In this document: piece after piece, positions 9,662 through 18,666 of the stretch
Position numbering within the stretch: the first letter of the stretch is position 1
Layout of the letters: the number at the start of each line of letters is the position of its first letter
Source of the DNA: Aestuariimicrobium sp. p3-SID1156
GTDB lineage: Bacteria; Actinomycetota; Actinomycetes; Propionibacteriales; Propionibacteriaceae
Direction: 5' to 3'
DNA length: 64,000 nucleotides
NCBI RefSeq assembly: GCF_025144225.1
Contig: NZ_JALXXB010000003.1
Location: 186,001 to 250,000, forward strand
The notes under the pieces: model-generated
The model's input: the letters and a program-made list of their open reading frames with translations, nothing else
The model's database searches: none
Told to the model about the DNA's origin: nothing
Translations under genes and position numbers: made by a program

Positions 9662-11082
9662 GCGATCACCTCAGCGGTCAGGTCGACGCCATCGGCAGCG
9701 GTGAGGGACACCAGGACCAGCTCACCCACCGCGGCGTCGCAATCGACGATGGTGGTGGTTCCATCCACCTCCGGGCCCTGGAACTCAGCGCGGCCGACGG
9801 CAGCGCCGCCCTCATGGCCCTCCACCAGGACCGTGGTGGTGTCGCCTAGACGCTCCTCCGCCCGCTGGGCGCACAGCTCCGCAGCCAGGTGCGACAACTC
9901 GGCGGCGCGAGCCTCGACGACATCCTGCTCCAGGTGCCGGTCGAGGGTGGCGCCCTCGGTGTTGTCCTCATCGGAGTAGCCGAAGATACCGACCACGTCG
10001 AGACGGGCGCGGATCATGAAGTCCTTGAGGATCTCCACATCCTCCTCCGTCTCGCCCGGGAAGCCGGCGATGAAGTTGGAGCGGATGCCCGCATGGGGCA
10101 CCTTGTCGCGGATCTGGTCGATCAGCCCGAGGAAGGACTCCGCCTCACCGAAGCGGCGCATCCGGCGCAGCAGGGGGCCGGAGGCATGCTGGAAGCTCAG
10201 GTCGAAGTAGGGAACCACCTTGTCGGTGGAGACCATGGCATCGATCAGCGTGGGGCGGATCTCGGCGGGCTGCAGGTAGGAGACGCGGATCCAGTCCAGT
10301 CCGTCGACCTTCGACAGGTCGCCGAGCAGCTTCTCCAGGGCGCGGATGTCGCCGAGGTCCTTGCCATAGGAGGAAGAGTTCTCGCTGACCAGAAAGACTT
10401 CGTGGACGCCATGGTCGACCAGCCAGCGGGCTTCCTCCAGGACCTCCTGGGGGCTGCGGGAGAGGTAGGAGCCTCGGAATCGCGGGATGGCACAGAAGGC
10501 GCAGCGACGATCACAACCCGACGCGATCTTGAGCGCCGCATAGGGGCTGTTCCCCAGTCGCTTGCGCAGCGTCCTGGGGCCGGAGCCGGGAGCAACGCCA
10601 GCAGGCAGGTCGGCGTGTCCTGGCACGGCCACGCCAGCAGCGGCCTCGCGGCGCTTGACCGGGGTGATCGGCAGCAGCTGGCGGCGATCGCGCGGCGCAT
10701 GTGCCTCGACGTGGCCGCCGTTGAGGATGGTGGTCAGTCGATCGGCAATATCGGTGTAGGAGTCGAAGCCCAGCACTGCATCCGCCTCGGGCATCGAGTC
10801 GGCCAGCTCCTTGCCGTAACGTTCGGCCATGCAGCCGACGGCCACGACAGCCTTGGTGCGGCCCTGTTCCTTGAGGTCAGCGGCCTCAAGCAGGGTGTCA
10901 ACCGAGTCCTTCTTGGCCTGCTCCACGAAGCCACAGGTGTTCACCATGACCGTGTCCGCCTCATCGGCGTTGTCGACGAGTCGGAACCCGCTGGCCTCGA
11001 GACGGGCGGCGAGTTCTTCGGAATCGACCTCGTTGCGGGCGCAGCCGAGCGTAACAAGGTGGACGTTCATGAGCGTGGACAT
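9658..11082 (-). CDS. rimO: Ribosomal protein S12 methylthiotransferase RimO
   Basis: RimO is a radical-SAM enzyme that adds a methylthio group to an aspartate of ribosomal protein S12. In the 474-residue product the N-terminal UPF0004 domain has cysteines at 14, 50 and 84 for one iron-sulfur cluster, and the radical-SAM CxxxCxxC is at 190-197 ([16 protein letters not shown]). A C-terminal TRAM-like domain follows. An extra Ala/Gly/Pro-rich linker of about 30 residues precedes the radical-SAM core. MiaB was considered, but the [14 protein letters not shown] start is RimO-like. The start at 11082 is chosen because CATAAT lies exactly 7 bp upstream. Confidence 0.93.
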   Translation of the reverse strand: MSTLMNVHLVTLGCARNEVDSEELAARLEASGFRLVDNADEADTVMVNTCGFVEQAKKDSVDTLLEAADLKEQGRTKAVVAVGCMAERYGKELADSMPEADAVLGFDSYTDIADRLTTILNGGHVEAHAPRDRRQLLPITPVKRREAAAGVAVPGHADLPAGVAPGSGPRTLRKRLGNSPYAALKIASGCDRRCAFCAIPRFRGSYLSRSPQEVLEEARWLVDHGVHEVFLVSENSSSYGKDLGDIRALEKLLGDLSKVDGLDWIRVSYLQPAEIRPTLIDAMVSTDKVVPYFDLSFQHASGPLLRRMRRFGEAESFLGLIDQIRDKVPHAGIRSNFIAGFPGETEEDVEILKDFMIRARLDVVGIFGYSDEDNTEGATLDRHLEQDVVEARAAELSHLAAELCAQRAEERLGDTTTVLVEGHEGGAAVGRAEFQGPEVDGTTTIVDCDAAVGELVLVSLTAADGVDLTAEVIA

Positions 11083-11089
11083 CCGCACC

Positions 11090-11095
11090 ATTATG
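11090..11095 (-). promoter_or_regulatory. -10 element, leaderless promoter of rimO
   Basis: CATAAT on the minus strand followed by 7 bp and the ATG at 11082. It would drive the rimO-pgsA-cinA unit. Confidence 0.45.
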
Positions 11096-11299
11096 CGCCC
11101 TGGCCGCCCTGTCGCCGAATGCACGCGCTCAGCAACCCTGGTGAAGCTGCCTTCCCAGGTCCACCAGCACCCCCATCGCTTGCCGAATGAGGCGCGAAGC
11201 CTCACCATCCCCTCGGCATCCGGGCCGATCCACAGTCTCGGTTGGTCCACCGCCAGGATCCCGGATCGCCCTCATCTGGGTCGTCGACTGCCGGCGCGC

Positions 11300-12478
11300 T
11301 CAGAGCCTGTGCAGGGGGATCCGCAGTTCCTTCCCCTCCTGGTCCGCGATCACCTGTGAAGCCTGCCGGACATCGTGGGGGGCCGGGATGTGGATGAACC
11401 CCATGCGGTTCTCGTCCGGTCGAATCCACCGGTAGTCCTTGCGGTCGATGCCCTGGAGCTTTGGTTGATTGCCTTCGACACCAATGACGAGTCCCCACTT
11501 CGCGCCGCGCGCGCTCCACACCCACACGTCGTCCATGGGCATGTTCCCCAATGTGGCCTCGCCGCCGTACACCACGCAGAGCCGGCCTGCGGAGTAGGCC
11601 CACAGTTGCGGCCCCAGCTTGCTACCCGCCAATCTGTCGGGGGGCGAGCCGAGGAAGTCCCCAGTGCGCAGTCCGGCCGCCAGTTCGGAGAACTGCCAGT
11701 CGTCCAGGATCGATTCCACCGCCACGCTGTGCCCCAGCAGGTCGACGGGCTTCATCACCAAGGAGTCCACCCCGACGCCGGAGAGATGGATCCACTCCGC
11801 CGGCGGCGTCATCGCGAGCTGCACAGTCTGGAAGTCGTTGGTGGGGTGCGGCAGGCGCAGCAGGGCTGGGCGGTGCCCCATCCGGGTCGATCCCAGCATG
11901 CTGCCCTCATGGGTCACCACCAGAGTGGGGCTTTCGGTGGTCCCATGGGCCACGAGGTCCAGTGTCAGCAGGCGGTCGACCCTGACGGTTCGTCGCGCGA
12001 GTTGTGGCCCGAGGTCAAACGCGGACAGCGACGGCGCCGGGGCGGCCGAATCCTCGGTGAGCCAGCGGTGCGTCTGCCTGGCGCCCACGCCCAGGCCGAG
12101 TACCAGAGCGGCAGCTGCGCCCAGGCCCAGCAGCGTGCGGCGACTCCGCACAGCACCGCTGCGCGCTGCGATGCGTTCGGCGTCGACCCCAATCGTGGGC
12201 CACCCCGACTCAGCCACCGCCTCCAGTGCCGCAGGGTTCGATGACCCCTTCCGCGCATGGTGCAGCAGTCGCTCACGGACCCGCTGGCGCGTGGCCTGCT
12301 CACCCGACGCCCAGAGCGGGCGCGCATCGGCATAGGCGCGCTCCGCCAGTTCCGCAGCGGCAGCTTCCTCCCCGGTCAGCGCGAAGGCCAACCGCCCGGT
12401 CTCGTCTCGGGTCCGAGCGACGAAGTCGTCGAACTCCTCCTGGCTGGGAGTGGAGAAGTCGGCATCGTCGCGTGGCAT
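11300..12478 (-). CDS. Predicted membrane protein with a degenerate sigma-70 region-2-like N-terminus
   Basis: I do not recognise a named family for this 392-residue protein. Residues about 10-75 (EEFDDFVARTRDETGRLAFA, then LTGEE...AELAERAYADARPLW) resemble region 2 of ECF sigma factors of the SigE type, but no region 4 follows. A single transmembrane helix comes near residues 115-135 (RRTLLGLGAAAALVLGLGVG), then about 250 residues predicted to be outside the membrane, without further hydrophobic segments. A sensor or anti-sigma-like role is possible but unproven. CAGGAT lies 7 bp before the ATG at 12478. Between its end and the next gene downstream (11083-11299) I see nothing recognisable. 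Confidence 0.72.
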   Translation of the reverse strand: MPRDDADFSTPSQEEFDDFVARTRDETGRLAFALTGEEAAAAELAERAYADARPLWASGEQATRQRVRERLLHHARKGSSNPAALEAVAESGWPTIGVDAERIAARSGAVRSRRTLLGLGAAAALVLGLGVGARQTHRWLTEDSAAPAPSLSAFDLGPQLARRTVRVDRLLTLDLVAHGTTESPTLVVTHEGSMLGSTRMGHRPALLRLPHPTNDFQTVQLAMTPPAEWIHLSGVGVDSLVMKPVDLLGHSVAVESILDDWQFSELAAGLRTGDFLGSPPDRLAGSKLGPQLWAYSAGRLCVVYGGEATLGNMPMDDVWVWSARGAKWGLVIGVEGNQPKLQGIDRKDYRWIRPDENRMGFIHIPAPHDVRQASQVIADQEGKELRIPLHRL

Positions 12479-12544
12479 GGCCCGAATCCTGCCTCGCGGG
12501 CGTCCCCTTGGCAAGGGACGCGCACGAGCGTGACCGACAGGAGA

Positions 12545-15106
12545 TCAGCCGGCTCGCAGGTTGTCGATCACTGACTCGAGATCGTCGGGCTTGACCAGAA
12601 CCTCACGGGGCTTGGAACCCTCCGAGGGGCCAACGATGCCACGCGTCTCCAGGATGTCCATCAGGCGTCCGGCCTTGGCGAACCCGACGCGCAGCTTGCG
12701 CTGCAGCATCGAGGTCGAGCCGAGTTGCAGCTCCACCACCAGCCGAGCGGCGTCGATGACGAGTTCCAGGTCATCGCCGATGTCCTCGGCCACCTTCGCA
12801 GGCCCGGAAGCGGCCTGGACGTCCTCGCGGTACTGCGGCTTGACCTGGTTCTTGATCGACTCGGCGACCGCGCGGATCTCGGCCTCCCCCACCCAGGAAC
12901 CCTGGACACGGATCGGTTTGGAGGCACCCATCGGCAGGAAGAGCCCATCGCCCTGGCCGACCAGCTTCTCCGCGCCCGGCTGGTCGAGGATGGTGCGCGA
13001 ATCGGTCATCGAGCTGGTCGCGAACGCCAGTCGGGAGGGCACGTTGGCCTTGATCAGGCCGGTCACGACATCCACCGAGGGACGCTGGGTTGCCAGCACC
13101 AGATGGATTCCCGCCGCACGTGCGAGCTGGGTGATGCGGACAATGGAACCCTCCACGTCACGCGGGGCGACCATCATCAGGTCGGCGAGCTCGTCCACGA
13201 CCACCAGCAGGTAGGGGTAGGGCTCGAGTTCCTGCTCGGCGCCCTCCTGGGCCTTGAGCTGCCCGGAGCGCACCGCCTTGTTGAAGTCGTCGACGTGGCG
13301 GAAGCCGTTCGCGGCCAGGGCGTCGTAGCGCAGGTCCATCTCGCGCACGACCCACTCCAGGGCTTCGGCAGCCTTCTTGGGGTTGGTGATGATCGGCGTG
13401 ACCAGGTGCGGGATGCCCTCGTACTGGTTCAGCTCCACCCGCTTGGGGTCAACCAGGAGCATCCGCACCTCGTCGGGGGTCGCGCGCATCATGATCGAGG
13501 TGATCAGGGAGTTGATGAACGAGGATTTGCCCGAACCAGTCGCACCCGCCACGAGCAGGTGCGGCATCTTGGCCATGTTGGCGACCACGAAACCGCCCTC
13601 GACGTCCTTGCCCAGACCGACCGTCATCGGGTGATGGTCGCTCATCGCCCGAGAGGAGCGCAGCACGTCACCGAGCGAGACGATCTCCTTGTCCTGGTTG
13701 GGGATCTCGATGCCGATGGCGGACTTGCCCGGGATCGGAGACAGGATCCGCACATCCGGGGACGCGACGGCGTAGGCGATGTTCTTGCTCAGCGCCGTGA
13801 CCTTCTCGACCTTCACGGCCTGGCCGAGTTCGACCTCATAGCGGGTCACCGTCGGGCCACGGGTGTAGCCAGTGACCGTCGCGTCGATGCCGAACTGGTT
13901 GAGCACCTCGGTCAGGCGTCCCACGATCGCGTCGGAGGCCGCACTGCGCGCCTTGGGTGTGGAGCCGGGCTTCAGCAGCGCCGACTCGGGCAGGGAGTAC
14001 TGGATGTCGCCGGTCAGGGTCAACTGCTCGACCCGGGGCGGGGGCGCCGAATGCGGTGGCGCCGCGAGTTCTGGCTGCTGGGGTTCCTGGATCAGTCCGG
14101 GGGCAGGCTTGTCCGTCTTCTCCGCTGCGCCGGCGGCGGTGGCGCCAGTCGACCTGCGGGTCGGGGTGTCCTCCTGGTCCAGTTTCTCGATGTCGAAGAC
14201 CTCGTCCTGATCATCGGACGCGTCCCACTGGTCGACGTGCAGGTCCACCTCCTCGGTGGCAGTCTCTGCGTCCCGCACCAGCGGAGTGTCGTAGGCCTCG
14301 TCCACGCCGAACTCGGGCTTGTCGCGGACCGGCCGTTCGGCGCGCCGCTGCTCGGCGGCGTGGCGGGCGGCATGCACGCGGTCACCCATCTCGTGCAGCG
14401 GCATCCCGATGATCACGAGCACGCCGAACAGGGTCACGAGCACCAGCAGGATCACTGACAGCCAGACCGGCATCAGCTGGGTGGTCATCGAGGACGCCAG
14501 GTGGCCGAGCGCCCCGCCTGCTGCGCGAAGGCCTTCCGGATCGGCGGGCGTGGGGCGTCCCCGGCCGATGTGGATGATGCCCAGCAGGCCGAAGAGGGTC
14601 AGGAACCAGCCGATGACCTGGCGGCCGGGGGCTCCGGACTGCTCGGGATGCCGCATGGTGTACCAGGCCATGCCCAGGAAGAGCAGTGGGGTGGCGTAGC
14701 CGATGGCACCGACGATGGTGGCCACCAGGACGTGCACGAAAGCGCCGAAGAAGCCGGGCATGCCGTACCAGAACTCGGCGGCCAGGATGATGGCGCAGGC
14801 GATCAGGAAGAGCGCTGTCCCGTCGCGGCGGACCCCCGGATTGATGTCGGCGGCACCGTCACCGACACCGCGCACCGCGTCACCGACGAGACCGGCGACC
14901 CCACGCCAGACCGACGCAATGCCGTTGAGGATGGGGTTGCCGCCCGGGCGGGCAGAGTGGGCGGCACTCGCACCGCCGGAACGGGTCCGGGACGTGGAGC
15001 GCGGGGCCGCCTTGCGGGGGGCTGGTTTCTTTGCCGACGACCGCGAACCGGTCGAACGCGTGGTCGCGTTCTTGGGCCGCGGCGGGGAAGACTCGCGGGT
15101 CGCCAT
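12545..15106 (-). CDS. ftsK: DNA translocase FtsK
   Basis: FtsK pumps DNA at the division septum and activates XerCD/dif recombination. The 853-residue protein has a basic Ser/Arg/Lys/Pro-rich N-terminus and four or so membrane helices between residues about 75 and 235. A charged linker follows, then the RecA-like motor with Walker A GATGSGKSS near residue 520 and LLVDPKRVEL after it. The winged-helix gamma domain that reads polar DNA motifs closes the protein (RKLRVGFAKAGRLMDILE, GSKPREVLV). The start at 15106 is supported by TAGCCT 7 bp upstream. The partner recombinase xerD is at 57028-57999. Confidence 0.96.
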   Translation of the reverse strand: MATRESSPPRPKNATTRSTGSRSSAKKPAPRKAAPRSTSRTRSGGASAAHSARPGGNPILNGIASVWRGVAGLVGDAVRGVGDGAADINPGVRRDGTALFLIACAIILAAEFWYGMPGFFGAFVHVLVATIVGAIGYATPLLFLGMAWYTMRHPEQSGAPGRQVIGWFLTLFGLLGIIHIGRGRPTPADPEGLRAAGGALGHLASSMTTQLMPVWLSVILLVLVTLFGVLVIIGMPLHEMGDRVHAARHAAEQRRAERPVRDKPEFGVDEAYDTPLVRDAETATEEVDLHVDQWDASDDQDEVFDIEKLDQEDTPTRRSTGATAAGAAEKTDKPAPGLIQEPQQPELAAPPHSAPPPRVEQLTLTGDIQYSLPESALLKPGSTPKARSAASDAIVGRLTEVLNQFGIDATVTGYTRGPTVTRYEVELGQAVKVEKVTALSKNIAYAVASPDVRILSPIPGKSAIGIEIPNQDKEIVSLGDVLRSSRAMSDHHPMTVGLGKDVEGGFVVANMAKMPHLLVAGATGSGKSSFINSLITSIMMRATPDEVRMLLVDPKRVELNQYEGIPHLVTPIITNPKKAAEALEWVVREMDLRYDALAANGFRHVDDFNKAVRSGQLKAQEGAEQELEPYPYLLVVVDELADLMMVAPRDVEGSIVRITQLARAAGIHLVLATQRPSVDVVTGLIKANVPSRLAFATSSMTDSRTILDQPGAEKLVGQGDGLFLPMGASKPIRVQGSWVGEAEIRAVAESIKNQVKPQYREDVQAASGPAKVAEDIGDDLELVIDAARLVVELQLGSTSMLQRKLRVGFAKAGRLMDILETRGIVGPSEGSKPREVLVKPDDLESVIDNLRAG

Positions 15107-15113
15107 GCTCCGA

Positions 15114-15119
15114 AGGCTA
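15114..15119 (-). promoter_or_regulatory. -10 element, leaderless promoter of ftsK
   Basis: TAGCCT on the minus strand, 7 bp before the ATG at 15106, with no ribosome-binding site between. Confidence 0.5.
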
Positions 15120-15190
15120 CAAGATGGACGCCGGGATCCCCCGGTGCCCACGCCGTCCACCCGCCTCCGCCGGGGGCCGCGGATCAGGTG

Positions 15191-16171
15191 CTACTCGAAG
15201 TGGTCCCAGCCGCCGGAGCCCTCGGGGGCCTCGCCATCCACCAGCACAGTGGGTGCACCGCGGCCCGAGACGTCGAGCACCCGACCGATCACCGTCCATC
15301 CTTCAGGCACCGATCCTTCGTCGAAGGTGGCCGCCAGGGCCTGGTCCTCCCCGCCGGTCAACGCGAAGGTGAGCGGGTCCGTTCCGGTCGCCTGGCCGAC
15401 CACGCGCAGCGGCTCATCGACCGGCACCAGGGAGCTGTCGATGTCAATCACCACCCCGGACGCTGCTGCGATGTGGCCCAGGTCGGCGCGGAGCCCATCA
15501 GACACGTCGATCATCGCGGACGCCCCGGCTTCGGCGGCGACCCGGCCCTGTCCGTAGGGCACTTCCGGCGTTCGCTGGGCGGCGACTGCGGCCCGAGGTG
15601 AGCGGAACCCACGCTGCAGGGTGGCGAGCCCGGCACCAGCCCAGCCCAGCCGGCCGGCGAAGGCGACAACCTGGCCGGGGCGCGCCCCGGAGCGCAGCAC
15701 CGGGGGGCGGCCGTCGGTCTCGCCGATCACGGTGATCGCGATCATGATGTCCCGGGAGCGGGTCGTGTCGCCACCCACCAGGGTGAGGCCGGCACGCCCA
15801 GCTTCCTCGACCAGACCGCCGAAGAAGTCGCGCACCCACGGCACGGGCAGGTCCTCGGGAGCGCTGAACCCGAGCACCACACTCACGGGGCGGGCTCCCA
15901 TGGCCTCCAGGTCAGAGGCGTTGACCGCGATCGCCTTGCGTCCAATATCAGCTGGGTCGGACCAGTCGCGGCGAAAATGCACCCCCTCGACCAGGAGGTC
16001 GGCAGACACCACTGCCGAGCCGCTGACGAGGAAGACTGCCCCATCGTCGCCGGGCCCCACCGAGACCGCCGGGGAGGTCGGCAGGTCGTGGAGCAGTTCC
16101 CGCAGCAGGGTGAACTCTCCGGTGTCGCCCAAGGTGCGTCCAGCGGGTCCGGGGGTGGATCCAGTATCCAT
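15191..16171 (-). CDS. thiL: Thiamine-monophosphate kinase
   Basis: ThiL phosphorylates thiamine monophosphate to the active cofactor thiamine diphosphate. The 326-residue protein has the AIRS/PurM-like fold signature: GPGDDGAVF near residues 44-52, VSADLLVEGVHFR, KAIAVNASDLEAMGA, GGDTTRS, MIDVSDGLRADLGH and TGGEDQ. Length is normal. The ATG at 16171 fits a leaderless transcript (TAGCGT, 7 bp upstream) and gives the usual family N-terminus. It diverges from the DUF3515 gene across only 24 bp. Confidence 0.95.
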   Translation of the reverse strand: MDTGSTPGPAGRTLGDTGEFTLLRELLHDLPTSPAVSVGPGDDGAVFLVSGSAVVSADLLVEGVHFRRDWSDPADIGRKAIAVNASDLEAMGARPVSVVLGFSAPEDLPVPWVRDFFGGLVEEAGRAGLTLVGGDTTRSRDIMIAITVIGETDGRPPVLRSGARPGQVVAFAGRLGWAGAGLATLQRGFRSPRAAVAAQRTPEVPYGQGRVAAEAGASAMIDVSDGLRADLGHIAAASGVVIDIDSSLVPVDEPLRVVGQATGTDPLTFALTGGEDQALAATFDEGSVPEGWTVIGRVLDVSGRGAPTVLVDGEAPEGSGGWDHFE

Positions 16172-16178
16172 GCACGCC

Positions 16179-16184
16179 ACGCTA
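16179..16184 (-). promoter_or_regulatory. -10 element, leaderless promoter of thiL
   Basis: TAGCGT on the minus strand with exactly 7 bp to the thiL ATG. It shares its central TA with the oppositely oriented -10 of the DUF3515 gene. Confidence 0.5.
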
Positions 16185-16188
16185 CCGT
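16183..16188 (+). promoter_or_regulatory. -10 element, leaderless promoter of the DUF3515 gene
   Basis: TACCGT on the plus strand with exactly 7 bp to the ATG at 16196. It overlaps the thiL -10 element by two bases. Confidence 0.5.
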
Positions 16189-16195
16189 GGTGGTC

Positions 16196-16654
16196 ATGCG
16201 CGCAACGGTGATGGCCCCGCTCCTCGCGGGCATGCTGCTGGTCACCACTGGCTGCAGCAGCGACAGGGCCCTCGAGCAGCCCTCCCCCGCCGGTTCGGTG
16301 GCCGACCAGTGCAGTCAGGTGATGGGACTGCTCCCCGAGGCCCTGGTCGGCCAGCCGCGGACCAGTCGGGAGGCCAATGTCGCCACCTGGGGAGACCCGC
16401 GGATCAGCGTGCGCTGCGGCGTCCCCAAGCCCGCGAAGCTCGAGCCCACCAGCCGTTGCGACGTGCTCAACGGCGTGGGCTGGTTCGCTGAGGACCCGGG
16501 TACCGCAGTGCGCAAGGCGTGGCGCTTCACCACCATCGGGCGCTCGGGCTACATCGAGGTGGTGGTCCCCGAGAAGTACGAACCGGCAGCCGACGTGCTC
16601 ATTGAGTTGACTGGGGCGGTCCAACAGATGCCCGTGGTCAAGCCCTGCCGCTGA
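16196..16654 (+). CDS. DUF3515 family lipoprotein
   Basis: A 152-residue secreted lipoprotein with a signal peptide and lipobox (LLVTTGC, lipidated Cys near residue 18). The mature domain matches DUF3515, with CSQVMGLLPEAL, VATWGDPRISVRCGV and a final PVVKPC. Conserved cysteines suggest disulfides outside the cell. DUF3515 genes typically sit beside thiL and ddl in actinobacteria, as here, hinting at an envelope role, but the function is unknown. The gene converges on ddl with 37 bp between stops. Confidence 0.85.
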   Translation: MRATVMAPLLAGMLLVTTGCSSDRALEQPSPAGSVADQCSQVMGLLPEALVGQPRTSREANVATWGDPRISVRCGVPKPAKLEPTSRCDVLNGVGWFAEDPGTAVRKAWRFTTIGRSGYIEVVVPEKYEPAADVLIELTGAVQQMPVVKPCR

Positions 16655-16691
16655 GTCCCTCAGTGCAGGGCCAGCTCAGCGCATGCCCAGC

Positions 16692-17783
16692 TCACCGAAG
16701 GCCGAGCGGACGCTGCAGTGCCAGATCGAGCAGTTCATCGATGAGGTCCGGGTAGGCCAGTCCGGTGGCCCGCCACAGCGAGGGGTACATCGAGTACTGC
16801 GTGAACCCGGGCATGGTGTTGATCTCGTTGACCAGTACCTGGCCGTCAGCCGTCACGAAGGTGTCCACCCGGCTCAGGCCCTCGGCACCCAGCACCTCGA
16901 AGGCACGTGCCGCGACCTCCTGGACACGTCGCTGCAGGTCCTCCTCGATGGTCGCCGGGATGTCGAGCGTCACCTGTTCCCCGGGCAGGTACTTGGCCTC
17001 GAAGTCGTACCAACCGTCGTTGAGCATGCGCACCTCACCGACCAGCGAGGTCCGCGTCGGCTCACCGGGCCGCCCCTGCAGCACCGCGCACTCGATCTCC
17101 CGCACATCGGGCAGGCCGGCCTCGACCACCACGCGCGGGTCGTGCCCCCGGGCAGTCTCGATGGCGTCCAGCAACGCAGCGAGGTCGTCAACCTTGGAGA
17201 TGCCGATCGAGGAACCGGCGCGTGCCGGCTTCACGAACAGCGGCAGCCCCAACTCGGAGACCTTCGCCAGGGTCTGCTGGCGGCGGAAGGTCCAGTCGGC
17301 ATCGGTGACCAGCCACCACGGACCTTGCGGGATGCCGTGGTGGGCGAAGGTGGTCTTCATCAGGGCCTTGTCCATGCCCAGCGCGCTGGCGGCCACACCG
17401 CTGCCGACATAGCGGACGCCGGCCATCTCGAGCTGGCCCTGGATCGTGCCGTCCTCGCCATAGGGTCCGTGGAGCAGGGTGAAGGCGACGTCAACGGCGG
17501 CAACCTGCTCACCATCTCCAACCCCGATCAGTCGTCCGCCGGGCAGCAGCACGACCTCGGTGCCCCCCGGGTCGACTTCGGGCAGGCGGTTGTCGATGGT
17601 GGCCATCGCGGCGGCCTGTTCGATGGGGACCAGGGTCCAGTGCCCCTCACGCGTGATGCCGACCGGAACAACCTCGTAGCGCTCACGATTGATGGCGCCG
17701 AGCACGGCGGCAGCGGTCAGGCAGGACACCCCGTGTTCCGAGCTGTGGCCGCCATAGACGAGCAGCACGGTGGGTCGGTTCAT
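16692..17783 (-). CDS. ddl: D-alanine-D-alanine ligase
   Basis: Ddl joins two D-alanines for peptidoglycan precursors. The 363-residue ATP-grasp enzyme shows VYGGHSSEHGVSCLTA at the N-terminus, LHGPYGEDGTIQG, GMDKALMK, FVKPARAGSSIGISKV, and the C-terminal VNEINTMPGFTQYSMYP that binds Mg-ATP and the second D-Ala. Length fits actinobacterial Ddl. The ATG at 17783 has GGAG 7 bp upstream. The plsC-like acyltransferase ends 52 bp upstream on the same strand. Confidence 0.96.
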   Translation of the reverse strand: MNRPTVLLVYGGHSSEHGVSCLTAAAVLGAINRERYEVVPVGITREGHWTLVPIEQAAAMATIDNRLPEVDPGGTEVVLLPGGRLIGVGDGEQVAAVDVAFTLLHGPYGEDGTIQGQLEMAGVRYVGSGVAASALGMDKALMKTTFAHHGIPQGPWWLVTDADWTFRRQQTLAKVSELGLPLFVKPARAGSSIGISKVDDLAALLDAIETARGHDPRVVVEAGLPDVREIECAVLQGRPGEPTRTSLVGEVRMLNDGWYDFEAKYLPGEQVTLDIPATIEEDLQRRVQEVAARAFEVLGAEGLSRVDTFVTADGQVLVNEINTMPGFTQYSMYPSLWRATGLAYPDLIDELLDLALQRPLGLR

Positions 17784-17835
17784 CGCATCTCCGTTCGATC
17801 CCCAGCTGGGTTGAGTCGCATCCACGGTAGTCCGC

Positions 17836-18666
17836 TCAGGCCTCGAGGGTCGGCTGGCTGGGGACTCGTCGTTCCAACTTCCTGTTCCAACGGCCCTCGG
17901 CCGGCGGTTCCTCCTGGCGCAATTCGGCGAGCAGCCGAGTGATCGCATCCATGATGCGCTCGGTCGCCGCGCGGGTTGCCTCGTTCTCCCGGGGGGTTCC
18001 GACGTGGACGCGCAGGTCGTCCAGATCGACGGGTTCACCGCAGACCACGGCGGTGTCCTTGGGCGGGAACAGCCTGGGGAAGGTGGGCCTGCGGCCCGGC
18101 ATGATGCGGTGGGCCCCCCACTGGGCGATCGGGATGACCGGCCAGTTGCCCTTGAGGGCAAGCCTGGCGGCACCAGTGTGGGCGCTCATCGGCCACAGGT
18201 CGGGGTCGTAGGTCTCGGTGCCCTCCGGAAAGATGGTGACGGCCTTGCCGTCAACGAGCGCCACCTCCGCGGCATTCAGCGCCTCACCGGCCCGCGCCGA
18301 ACGTCGGTGCACCGGGATCTGGCCGCAGCTGCGTGCCAGCCAGCCGACCACTGGCACCTTCCACAACTCCGCCTTGCCCAGGAAGCGGGGCCAGCGCCCC
18401 GACCAGATCATGTACTCACCCAGGATGAGGGCGTCCATGTAGCCCATGTGGTTGCTGACCACCACGATGCCCCCGCTGGAGGGCAGGTTCTGCGAGCCGT
18501 ACCAGTGGCGGCGGCTCGACAGCGTGAGGATGCCTCGGACCACGCGTCCCAGACCTCGGAACACCGGCTCGGCCGGCTCCTGGTTCGCCCTGGAGAGCGA
18601 CCAGCGGCTACGGAAGGTGGTGTCCGGCGGGAGCGTGGGCAGGTTGCCCTGGGCGACGTCCTTCAC
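17836..18666 (-). CDS. 1-acyl-sn-glycerol-3-phosphate acyltransferase family protein
   Basis: A 276-residue PlsC-domain acyltransferase, likely acylating lysophosphatidic acid or a related glycerolipid at the membrane. The catalytic NHxxxxD is VSNHMGYMDAL near residue 72, followed by the FPEGTE motif near 151. No clear long membrane helix is visible. The GTG start overlaps the pyrE stop codon (GTGA), so translation is probably coupled. The C-terminal 30 residues are basic and polar. The exact acyl acceptor cannot be read from sequence. Confidence 0.88.
   Translation of the reverse strand: MKDVAQGNLPTLPPDTTFRSRWSLSRANQEPAEPVFRGLGRVVRGILTLSSRRHWYGSQNLPSSGGIVVVSNHMGYMDALILGEYMIWSGRWPRFLGKAELWKVPVVGWLARSCGQIPVHRRSARAGEALNAAEVALVDGKAVTIFPEGTETYDPDLWPMSAHTGAARLALKGNWPVIPIAQWGAHRIMPGRRPTFPRLFPPKDTAVVCGEPVDLDDLRVHVGTPRENEATRAATERIMDAITRLLAELRQEEPPAEGRWNRKLERRVPSQPTLEA

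Noticed and set aside
12725..14458. A 577-codon frame antisense to ftsK
   Set aside because: His/Arg/Gly-biased composition and no recognisable domain; it mirrors the ftsK coding frame.
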